Below are positions 1 to 6,583 of a stretch of 64,000 nt of DNA, one piece after another. The notes beneath the pieces are model-generated. The model made no database searches. It had not been told where the DNA came from and worked only from the letters and a program-made list of their open reading frames with translations. Position numbers and translations under genes: made by a program. The stretch is from Lacinutrix himadriensis (GTDB taxonomy: Bacteria; Bacteroidota; Bacteroidia; Flavobacteriales; Flavobacteriaceae). The DNA is taken from positions 124,001 to 188,000 of the forward strand of contig NZ_LIQI01000022.1 in NCBI RefSeq assembly GCF_001418105.1, in the 5' to 3' direction. The stretch's first letter is position 1. Each line of letters opens with the position of its first letter.

Positions 1-981
1 GTTGCTGCCTTCTGTACGAATAGAAATTGGCACATTGGCAACCAAAGGATGTAATGGTAGTTTTTCTTTTTCAACTAAATAACGACGAAGCGCTCCTGCG
101 CAAATAGCAAGAATGACATCGTTAATGCTTCCTCCCATTGTTTTTCGAAGTACGTTAATTCGTTCGAAGGATAAAATGGCTGTTCCCCAAGTTCTTTTGG
201 CTGAAATAGTGCCATTAAAAATGGTAATTGGAACTGGAAACTTTGTGGAACTAAATTCTCTTTGAATACTTAGTTTCTTGGCTGCTTTGCTTTTTATAAA
301 ACTGTAAGCCGTTTCTGCAATTGTTTTTGGTATTCTAAACGGATTCTTTAAAAAACCATAACCACTTTTTAGCAGTAAACTAAGTTCGTCTGGTAATGGT
401 TCTGGATTAAAAGGTTTAGGTTTAGAACGCTTTTTCTGCTTGCCATCTGCATCACTATCATACAAAACACCCATAATACCAACGCCAGAACTACCATCAA
501 TCATTACGTGGTGTACTTTTGTTACTATAGCAACAGAGCCTTTTGGTACTTGCGCAATTTCGTCTATTCCTTCAATAAAATGCATCGACCATAATGGTCT
601 ACGCAAATCTAAAGGTGCAGAAAACAGGGTAGATGTTAAATCTCTTAAGGTTTTCCAATTGGAAGGATCTGGTAATTTAATACGATTTAAATGCAAGTCG
701 ATATCAAAATTTGGATCGTCTACCCAATACGGATAATCTAAATCCATAGGAACACTTAATAATCGTTGTCTGAATTTTGGCACTAAATGCAATTTGGAAG
801 CGACAATCTCTTTAAAATCTTCAAACTTTAAAGAACCCTCAACAATATTCAAGGTTGCAATATGCATCGGACTTGTTGGTGATTCTGCATATAGAAATGC
901 AGCATCAGAACCTGAAATCTGGTGGATTGAAGTATCGAAAGCATCTTGCACAATATCCTTCAAATCAATTTTTTTTGCCAT
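1..981 (-). CDS. wax ester synthase / diacylglycerol acyltransferase (WS/DGAT), 3' end beyond window
   Basis: Reading the minus strand from the ATG at 981 gives 327 codons that stay open to the window edge, so the C-terminus is missing. The condensation-type catalytic motif HHVMIDG is at residues 157-163, and a GSINDVILAICAGAL segment near residue 300 matches the second conserved block of the family. WS/DGAT enzymes join acyl-CoA to fatty alcohols or diacylglycerol to make wax esters or triacylglycerol at the inner face of the membrane. The phasin-like genes and glpKD nearby fit a storage-lipid role. A 26-bp palindrome lies about 135 bp upstream. Family assignment is firm; wax ester versus triacylglycerol cannot be decided. 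Confidence 0.9.
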   Translation of the reverse strand, partial: MAKKIDLKDIVQDAFDTSIHQISGSDAAFLYAESPTSPMHIATLNIVEGSLKFEDFKEIVASKLHLVPKFRQRLLSVPMDLDYPYWVDDPNFDIDLHLNRIKLPDPSNWKTLRDLTSTLFSAPLDLRRPLWSMHFIEGIDEIAQVPKGSVAIVTKVHHVMIDGSSGVGIMGVLYDSDADGKQKKRSKPKPFNPEPLPDELSLLLKSGYGFLKNPFRIPKTIAETAYSFIKSKAAKKLSIQREFSSTKFPVPITIFNGTISAKRTWGTAILSFERINVLRKTMGGSINDVILAICAGALRRYLVEKEKLPLHPLVANVPISIRTEGSN

Positions 982-1113
982 TATAAATTATTTGTATTTA
1001 TGCTGTTCTTTTAAAATATTGCTAATTCTATATATTTAATGTGAAAATTTAATGATTTTATCAAAATAAACCACAAAATAAACGGTATTTTTTACAATAT
1101 ACGATATTTACAC

Positions 1114-1139
1114 AAAATACTATGCATGCATAGTATTTT
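1114..1139. promoter_or_regulatory. perfect 26-bp palindrome, operator candidate (site 1 of 3)
   Basis: The core ACTATGCATGCATAGT (1119-1134) is flanked by further symmetric A/T bases, giving a perfect 26-bp palindrome between the ABC1-kinase stop and the acyltransferase start. Close relatives of the core occur upstream of glpK (6517-6532) and etfB (18994-19017). This looks like the site of a dimeric regulator; which one is unknown. Confidence 0.65.
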
Positions 1140-1174
1140 AATTTAAGTAAGATGTTGCATCGTGAAGTGCGCTA

Positions 1175-2491
1175 CTAAAAATTTTGATAGTTATTGATTT
1201 TAATGTTTTTAGCTTGTAAATCAAACATTAAATTAAACAATCCGAAAAACGTTCTATTCAAATAAATAAAATGTTTAGAACCTCTGTTGGCGTTCATTTT
1301 ATTAGATCTCGTACTTTTAAAATAACGTTCCCCAATAGCAGCTATCTTCTCAAAAAATGCGGGATCTGAAAAATCAAAAGTTTCCTCTCGAAAAGGCTGT
1401 GTAAAAAAGCTTAGCACATCGTGAAACATATTGGTGAAAAATGCTATTTCTTCTTCGGAATCGTCTTTTCTTAAAATCTCTAATTTCAATAATTGCTTAT
1501 GAAACCGTTTAGAATCATCCAGTATTTCTTTATTAAATAATTCGAAATAAGGCAAGTAAAAATCTTCCGGAATGATTTTCATACAACCAAAATCGATGGC
1601 AATTAATTTTCCTTTTTCGGAAACTAAAAAATTACCCGGATGCGGATCGGCATGTACTTTCTTAAGCGTATGCATTTGATATAAATAGAAATCCCATAAT
1701 GCTTGTCCGAGTTGACTGGCAAGCTCCGCGTTAGTATTTATTTTAGCAAATTCGGAAAGATGCATCCCTTCCATCCAATCCATTGTAATGATTTGTTGTG
1801 AAGAGAAATCTTCATAATATCTAGGGAATTCTAAATTAGGAATATGCGCACATGCAGCAACGACTTCTTTGCTTTGTTCTATCTCTAGCAAGTAATTCGT
1901 TTCTTCTAACAGCTTCCCTTCAACTTCTTTAAAATATACGTCGGAATGCTCTCCTTTAATATTAAACATTTTCATAGCGATGGGTTTAACCATTGCCAAA
2001 TCGGATAAAATACTATCTGCAATTCCTGGATACTGAATTTTTACAGCTAAGGTTTTCCCATCTTTTTCGGCTTTATGTACTTGTCCGATACTCGCTGCAT
2101 TTATTGCTTCCGGATTAAAAGCATCAAAAATTTCACTTGGGAATTTACCAAAAGACTTTTTAAAAGTTTTTAAAACTAATGGTGCAGATAATGGAGGTAC
2201 TGAAAATTGCGACAAAGAGAATTTTTCCACATAGGCTTGCGGCAAAATGTTTTTCTCCATGCTTAGCATTTGCGCCAATTTTAATGCAGAACCTTTTAAG
2301 TCTTTTAAACTATCGTAAATATCTGTAGCGTTAGATTCGTCCAAACGTTCTTTGGCTTCTTCTTCGGAATGCACCATTTTATCGCCATAATATTTCAGAT
2401 AATTTACGCCAACTTTTGCTCCCGTTTGCACCAATTTGGATGCCCTTTGAATTTTAGAAATCGGTATGTTTTTAAGTGTTTTCATACTCAT
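1175..2491 (-). CDS. ABC1/AarF (UbiB-like) atypical kinase family protein
   Basis: This 438-residue protein has the hallmarks of the ABC1/ADCK/UbiB family: a KxxQ-type segment (residues 65-77, LKGSALKLAQMLS), the Ala-rich-loop substitute ASIGQVHKA (about 130), the lysine in AVKIQYPG, the catalytic-loop equivalent HADPHPGNF (about 280) and the metal-binding IDFG (about 298). Family members are ATPases acting in quinone or lipid metabolism. A second ATG two codons downstream is an alternative start. It follows the TetR gene by 67 bp and precedes WS/DGAT in the same orientation, so a lipid-related role is plausible but inferred. Confidence 0.85.
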   Translation of the reverse strand: MSMKTLKNIPISKIQRASKLVQTGAKVGVNYLKYYGDKMVHSEEEAKERLDESNATDIYDSLKDLKGSALKLAQMLSMEKNILPQAYVEKFSLSQFSVPPLSAPLVLKTFKKSFGKFPSEIFDAFNPEAINAASIGQVHKAEKDGKTLAVKIQYPGIADSILSDLAMVKPIAMKMFNIKGEHSDVYFKEVEGKLLEETNYLLEIEQSKEVVAACAHIPNLEFPRYYEDFSSQQIITMDWMEGMHLSEFAKINTNAELASQLGQALWDFYLYQMHTLKKVHADPHPGNFLVSEKGKLIAIDFGCMKIIPEDFYLPYFELFNKEILDDSKRFHKQLLKLEILRKDDSEEEIAFFTNMFHDVLSFFTQPFREETFDFSDPAFFEKIAAIGERYFKSTRSNKMNANRGSKHFIYLNRTFFGLFNLMFDLQAKNIKINNYQNF

Positions 2492-2527
2492 GCCCGTGAA
2501 AACGGGTATCTTTTTTTAATTTATAGA

Positions 2528-2554
2528 CCTACACCGTTTTAAAAACCTTGCAGG
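2528..2554. repeat. 27-nt interspersed palindromic repeat (degenerate copy)
   Basis: This is an imperfect inverted repeat of the form CCTACA...CCTTGCAGG in the short gap between the TetR stop and the ABC1-kinase start. It has the same length and outer arms as the perfect copy at 8167-8193, so it is likely a member of the same small intergenic repeat family. Confidence 0.55.
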
Positions 2555-2558
2555 ACTA

Positions 2559-3209
2559 CTATTTCACTTTCTCTTTATATAAAAACTTCGCCAAATCTAT
2601 TATATTATTCAAAGACTTGGTATTTAACAATTCGAAACTGGTGTTTAGTGATTTCTCAATAAAAATATCTGTTTTTTCAAAAGCTTCCGAAGTATCATCG
2701 AGCCAAAACTTCATAGTAAACAAGAACTGAATCCAGAAAGATTCTTTAATGGTTTTCTTTTGAATATTTTCAATGGTATCTACATTCAGACTAATTGTTT
2801 CTAGATCTAAATCTTCTACAAATGCCTTAAATCCACGTTTTAATCTGGAAAAGGTAGAAAATGCTTTCAGCTGATTTTCGAAACCTTTCAAATTGATTTT
2901 TATAAATTCTTGATTGAGCGACAGGTTTTCAAAAAAAGTATAATACAAACTGAGCATCTTGTCTTTTTTAGTAAACGAAATATACTCTGGCGTTTGCTTT
3001 AAAATAGCCACTGAATTTTCAAAAAGCAATAAATAAATATCCTTTTCTACATCTTTAAAAGAGGCAAAATGGGTGTAAAAAACTTCTTCATCTAAAGCAT
3101 GTATTTCCGTAAAACTTGCTACCGATTCTGGTTTACTATGGTGTTTTACCACATAATCCATGTACATGGTGAGTATATCTGAAGCTGCAACTTTCTTTTT
3201 CTTGGCCAT
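2559..3209 (-). CDS. TetR/AcrR family transcriptional regulator
   Basis: This is a 216-residue protein. The N-terminal 60 residues fit a TetR helix-turn-helix (SVASFTEIHALDEEVFYTHFASFKDVEKDI). The rest is helical, with a C-terminal segment typical of a flavobacterial TetR subgroup (residues about 175-216, WLDDTSEAFEKTDIFIEKSL). It sits directly upstream of the ABC1 kinase. A 16-bp palindrome, CGTTTTGACCAAAACG, lies 31-46 bp before its start and could be its autoregulatory operator. The ligand is unknown; acyl-CoA would fit the neighbourhood but that is inference. Confidence 0.75.
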   Translation of the reverse strand: MAKKKKVAASDILTMYMDYVVKHHSKPESVASFTEIHALDEEVFYTHFASFKDVEKDIYLLLFENSVAILKQTPEYISFTKKDKMLSLYYTFFENLSLNQEFIKINLKGFENQLKAFSTFSRLKRGFKAFVEDLDLETISLNVDTIENIQKKTIKESFWIQFLFTMKFWLDDTSEAFEKTDIFIEKSLNTSFELLNTKSLNNIIDLAKFLYKEKVK

Positions 3210-3239
3210 TAATCAAATGTTTGCTATAAAAGTACGAAA

Positions 3240-3255
3240 CGTTTTGACCAAAACG
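3240..3255. promoter_or_regulatory. 16-bp palindrome upstream of TetR gene, putative autoregulatory operator
   Basis: CGTTTTG and CAAAACG arms are separated by two bases, 31-46 bp before the TetR start codon. Size and placement are typical of a TetR operator. It does not resemble the ACTATGCAYGCATAGT palindrome of this region. Confidence 0.45.
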
Positions 3256-3272
3256 AAGATCTATAAAACAAA

Positions 3273-3298
3273 AAAGGTTGTCTCTACAGACAACCTTT
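3273..3298 (-). terminator. intrinsic terminator of the phasin-like operon
   Basis: An 11-bp stem (AAAGGTTGTCT paired with AGACAACCTTT) has a 4-base loop and is followed on the minus strand by a T-run. It lies about 40 bp past the stop of the 95-residue phasin-like gene. Confidence 0.7.
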
Positions 3299-3336
3299 CT
3301 AACCAATCAACTTAGTAATAAACAAAAACTTTAATA

Positions 3337-3624
3337 CTATGCTATAAGCTTAGTAAATCTTTTTTTGCTAAGTTTTACGTGTTTTTTCATACCTGCTAAA
3401 GCAGTAAAAACTAAATCTTGATTTGTTGCAGCTATTTTCAAGCTGTCTTTTATTGCTTTACTAGCAACCGTTTGCCATTGCTCTGCAACAACTATCGTTT
3501 CACTAACAACGCCTTCTGTGGTATTTAGCGCATAATCATTAGCCGATTCTGCAACTTTTCTTGTTTTCTTTAATGCTTTAAAAACTATGTTTTTTGGAGC
3601 ATCTAATATTGATTTTGTACGCAT
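3337..3624 (-). CDS. small phasin-like protein (95 aa)
   Basis: This short helical protein shares a block with its two neighbours: WQTVASKAIKDSLKIA followed by NQDLVFTALAGMKKHV (residues about 48-85). The same pattern (A-x-K-x2-K-x-S/G-x-K, then NQD/N-x-V/I-F-x-T, then K) is in the proteins at 3653-4513 and 4620-4883, so the three are paralogues. Phasins are amphipathic proteins coating polyester or lipid granules. It starts 28 bp after the 286-residue paralogue ends, so the two are probably one transcript. Granule binding is inferred from composition and context. Confidence 0.6.
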   Translation of the reverse strand: MRTKSILDAPKNIVFKALKKTRKVAESANDYALNTTEGVVSETIVVAEQWQTVASKAIKDSLKIAATNQDLVFTALAGMKKHVKLSKKRFTKLIA

Positions 3625-3652
3625 ATCAAATTACTTTTTATAAGTTATGGTA

Positions 3653-4513
3653 TTATTTTGTTGCTTCTGTTTTAACTTCAGCAACCTTAGGAGCTACTTC
3701 CGTTTTAACCTCAGCTACTTTCGCTACCGTTTCTTTTTTAACTGCTATTGCTTTTTTAGCTACCGTTGCTTTTGCTTTAGGAGCTGCTTTTGTTACTGCT
3801 TTTTTAGTTGCAGTTGTTTTTTTAGCTACTGTCTTTTTAACTGCTGCTTTTTTAGGTGCCGCTTTTGCTACTACCTTAGTTGCTTTAGTTGTTTTACCAA
3901 CTTTAGCTGTTGTTTTTTTAGCTACTGTCTTTTTAGTTGCTACTGCTTTTTTAGTTACTTTCTTAACTTTCGCTTTAGGCGTTTCCTTAGCTTCTTCAAT
4001 AATAGCTTCTCCTTTATTAATGATCTTTGAAGCTTGATCTAACATATCTCCTTTAAGTTCATTATACTTAGCCATTCCCATGTTTTTAATATCTTCAGAA
4101 ACTTTTTCTGCTTTTTGAACCATTGGGTTTTCAGAAACTTTCTCTGTAATATCTTCTACGATATCTAATACTTTTTTAGCTACTGGATTGTTAATCGCCA
4201 TGTCTTTAGCTTTCTCAACTAATGCTGCATCGTAACCAACTAAATCTTTCATTTTATCTGTTCCTGTTACAAACTGACCTTTTACAGCTTCAGCAGTATC
4301 AAAAATCATATTGATTTGTTGCTCTCTTATTTTCTCTGACTTCTTAATTAACTTAGAAGCTAATTTTTGCCATTTTTCACCATTATCTACAACCGTATTA
4401 ATTGTAGCTATAGATGCGTTCACTAATTCTGTATTAATTTTCTTTACAACGTTAGTATCGTTCTTTACTTTACTTGTTGCTTTTTTTGCTACTTTTTTAG
4501 TTTTAGTTGCCAT
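3653..4513 (-). CDS. PhaF-like phasin with histone H1-like Lys/Ala-rich tail
   Basis: This is a 286-residue, two-part protein. Residues about 25-165 form a helical phasin-type region (GEKWQKLASKLIKKSEKIREQ, then long amphipathic helices). Residues about 170-286 are a low-complexity Lys/Ala/Thr/Val tail with AAPKK, AVKK and VAKK units, as in histone H1 and in the DNA-binding tail of Pseudomonas PhaF. PhaF tethers polyhydroxyalkanoate granules to the nucleoid, so a similar link between inclusions and DNA is the obvious hypothesis. No PHA synthase is in the window; the nearby acyltransferase suggests lipid bodies instead. The promoter resembles that of the 4620-4883 gene. Confidence 0.7.
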   Translation of the reverse strand: MATKTKKVAKKATSKVKNDTNVVKKINTELVNASIATINTVVDNGEKWQKLASKLIKKSEKIREQQINMIFDTAEAVKGQFVTGTDKMKDLVGYDAALVEKAKDMAINNPVAKKVLDIVEDITEKVSENPMVQKAEKVSEDIKNMGMAKYNELKGDMLDQASKIINKGEAIIEEAKETPKAKVKKVTKKAVATKKTVAKKTTAKVGKTTKATKVVAKAAPKKAAVKKTVAKKTTATKKAVTKAAPKAKATVAKKAIAVKKETVAKVAEVKTEVAPKVAEVKTEATK

Positions 4514-4554
4514 AATATATTGTTGTTATTGTGTTGTTATATTTAATTCTGGTA

Positions 4555-4589
4555 CAAACATACAATCAGCGAGTTACAAATGAGTTGCA
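4555..4589 (-). promoter_or_regulatory. promoter with upstream direct repeat (PhaF-like gene)
   Basis: On the minus strand TATGTTTG (4562 down to 4555) fits the Bacteroidota -7 box TAnnTTTG. Two direct repeats, TGCAACTC (4589-4582) and TGTAACTC (4578-4571), lie just upstream, 11 bp apart, on the same helix face. The same arrangement precedes the gene starting at 4883. Confidence 0.6.
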
Positions 4590-4619
4590 CTTGTGTATGC
4601 GTTCCTTTTATTTTTGAAA

Positions 4620-4883
4620 TTATTTAGATTTTGCGATAAACTTTACCGCTTTTCCTTTTACTGTTTCTAAAGTATTAAAAACCATATCTTGATTTTTAGC
4701 AGATGCTTTTAAACCTTTCTTTACTAGTTTTGCAGAAAGACCTAATCCCTTCTCCGTTAAACCAATAGATTTTGTGAATACTTTTTCTGTAGTGTTTAAA
4801 GCGAAATCATTTACTTTCGTAGTTAATCCTAATACTTTATTTGTAGTACTGTTGATTAATGTTGCTTTTGTTTTAGTAGCCAT
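4620..4883 (-). CDS. small phasin-like protein (87 aa)
   Basis: The start is placed at the ATG at 4883 (MATKTKATLINS), matching the MATKTK start of the 286-residue paralogue. A longer reading frame from 4958 would run through the promoter. The protein shares the family block LSAKLVKKGLKASAKNQDMVFNTLETVKGKAV near its C-terminus. It is transcribed separately from, but in parallel with, the PhaF-like gene, from a promoter with the same -7 box and direct repeats. Surface coating of storage inclusions is inferred. Confidence 0.65.
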   Translation of the reverse strand: MATKTKATLINSTTNKVLGLTTKVNDFALNTTEKVFTKSIGLTEKGLGLSAKLVKKGLKASAKNQDMVFNTLETVKGKAVKFIAKSK

Positions 4884-4922
4884 AATATATTGTTTAAATG
4901 TGTTATATCTTATTTTATGGTA

Positions 4923-4957
4923 CAAACGTACAATCAAGTAGTTACAACTGAGTTGCA
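4923..4957 (-). promoter_or_regulatory. promoter with upstream direct repeat (87-aa phasin-like gene)
   Basis: The -7 box TACGTTTG (4930 down to 4923) is preceded by TGCAAC (4957-4952) and TGTAAC (4946-4941), 11 bp apart. Spacing to the -7 box is the same as at 4555-4589, although the surrounding bases differ, so the repeats are probably selected. Confidence 0.6.
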
Positions 4958-5054
4958 AAAACGATGCTTAGCGATTTTTTATAAGAAGGAAGAATAAAAA
5001 CTTGAGTAAAAACAAGGGTTTACAGCGAATGATTATTTTTAAAATATTTTACAA

Positions 5055-5855
5055 TTAAATATTTTCAATCTCCTTTAGAAGATTTTTTGTAGCAGGAAGT
5101 GGTTCAATTCCATATTCTTTATCTAGCACATCAGCACATTTTTGATAGGCTTTGATGGCTTGTGGTCTATTCCCTTTTTTAATATAAGCTTGCATTTGAA
5201 GTCGGTATGCATCTTCCCAAGTATTATCAATTGCAATTGCACATTGTGCCAAACGAATACTTTCTAACGGATTTTCATTTAATAAAATTTCAGCAAGTAT
5301 TACATAAGCGCCTAAAATTAGGATTTGAATTTTCTCGCGTTCTTCCGAAGACCAATCTTCAAAAACGCGATTTGGTAAATACACACCTCGATATAAGGCA
5401 ATAGCTTCTTTATAGGCTTCTTTAGCAATGGCTTGATCTTCGCCAAAAGCTTCGTTACCTATAATAATATATTGTTCTAAAGCTTCGACATCAATCCAAA
5501 CTTTTTCTAAATCTAATTGGTAACTAATGCCTTGTCGAATCACAAAACTAGGTTCCGTTCTAGAAGGTCTTTCAGGTTCTAAAACTTTATTAACTCCATG
5601 CAATGCGACTTTAAAATCTCTATCGTCTCCATCTTCCCAAAGATGATCCATGATTTTTTCTTTATGAAGGGCATGCCGTTGTCTATTAGAAATTAAATAC
5701 TGCAGTAATTGCACGGTTTTATCTCTTCCCCATTTCTTGGAATCTACTTTCTCATTATGTATCCATAGATGAAACTGTCCCAAAGTCTGAATACGAATAA
5801 TCGCATCCTTTTGAAACTGTTTTAATTCTATTAATCTATCTGGAAGTGGATTCAT
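5055..5855 (-). CDS. SARP-like transcriptional activator with BTAD domain
   Basis: This 266-residue protein has an OmpR-type winged helix (about 18-110: LGQFHLWIHNEKV, TVQLLQYLISNRQRHALHKEKIMDHLW, KVALHGVNKVLEP). A bacterial transcriptional activation domain of TPR-like helices follows (about 120-266; ends with KAYQKCADVLDKEYGIEPLPATKN). This is the DnrI/SARP layout without extra sensor domains. It starts 9 bp after the lysine-tailed gene ends, so the two are co-transcribed. It is a candidate activator of the phasin-like genes; the target is not shown by sequence. Confidence 0.85.
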   Translation of the reverse strand: MNPLPDRLIELKQFQKDAIIRIQTLGQFHLWIHNEKVDSKKWGRDKTVQLLQYLISNRQRHALHKEKIMDHLWEDGDDRDFKVALHGVNKVLEPERPSRTEPSFVIRQGISYQLDLEKVWIDVEALEQYIIIGNEAFGEDQAIAKEAYKEAIALYRGVYLPNRVFEDWSSEEREKIQILILGAYVILAEILLNENPLESIRLAQCAIAIDNTWEDAYRLQMQAYIKKGNRPQAIKAYQKCADVLDKEYGIEPLPATKNLLKEIENI

Positions 5856-5864
5856 GTATAAGGC

Positions 5865-6422
5865 TTACTTCTTTTTAGTAGCTCGTGTAGTTTTAGCTGT
5901 TTTCGTAGTTTTGGTTGCTTTAGTTGGAGTGCTAATAGCATCTACTTTAGCATTTAATTTTTTAATCTCATCTGCTAAACTGCTAATAGAATCTTTTATA
6001 GTATTAAAATCAGATCGAGAAGCATTTCGCCATTGATCGATATGTACTTTATCCATTAAGTCTTCGCCTAAATAACTAATTTGATCTTGTATGTTTGCGA
6101 CTTGCTTTCTAGGATCTTTAATAGTTTCTAGGATTACTTTCGGACCTTCTTTTGAAATGGTTTTCCAAAGTGAAAAACTCTTTTTCAATAGAGAATCCTG
6201 CACTTCTGGAGTTTCATGTTTTGTAGCTTCCAAAGTTAAATCGGCTAATTTGGACTGTATAAAAGCTACAGCTTCTTTAAAATCTGAAAAACTCTTATCC
6301 TCACCACCTTGTACATGCGATACTTTTCCGCGCCATTGTACTTTTGATTCCCCATCTTCTTCAAAAATAATCTGGTTAAACCGAACCATAAAGGATGCTG
6401 TTTGGTCTGCTTTTTTAGCCAT
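5865..6422 (-). CDS. uncharacterised protein with helical body and Lys/Thr-rich tail
   Basis: This 185-residue protein is not a family I can name. Residues about 8-60 look like a small alpha/beta fold with the motif VQWRGKVSHVQGGEDKSF. The middle is helical (about 75-160, EGPKVILETIKDPRKQVANIQ; coiled-coil-like SSLADEIKKLNAKVDAI). The end is a basic KTTKTAKTTRATKKK tail reminiscent of the PhaF-like protein. It is the first gene of the SARP transcription unit and is divergent from glpK. A role in inclusion organisation is a guess from tail and location. Confidence 0.6.
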   Translation of the reverse strand: MAKKADQTASFMVRFNQIIFEEDGESKVQWRGKVSHVQGGEDKSFSDFKEAVAFIQSKLADLTLEATKHETPEVQDSLLKKSFSLWKTISKEGPKVILETIKDPRKQVANIQDQISYLGEDLMDKVHIDQWRNASRSDFNTIKDSISSLADEIKKLNAKVDAISTPTKATKTTKTAKTTRATKKK

Positions 6423-6516
6423 AATTTTAAAATTTTATCCGTTACAAATTACAATTCTTTTTTGAGAAATGAATTGCTCCGGAAACGGAATACCATATTT
6501 AACTTACAAAATAATT

Positions 6517-6532
6517 CTTATGCACGCATAGT
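6517..6532. promoter_or_regulatory. operator candidate upstream of glpK (site 2 of 3)
   Basis: CTTATGCACGCATAGT matches the site-1 core at 13 of 16 positions and lies 51 bp before the glpK ATG, in the divergent region with the 185-residue gene at 6422. It could affect either side. Confidence 0.55.
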
Positions 6533-6583
6533 ATATTAAAATAATTTCGGTACTTTATGTTTTAATATTTCAAAAAGTTGTTC

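Noticed and set aside
3594-4037. Open frames on the plus strand opposite the PhaF-like gene
   Set aside because: They are low-complexity shadows of the Lys/Ala-rich tail; the minus-strand frame has promoter, paralogues and a sensible start.
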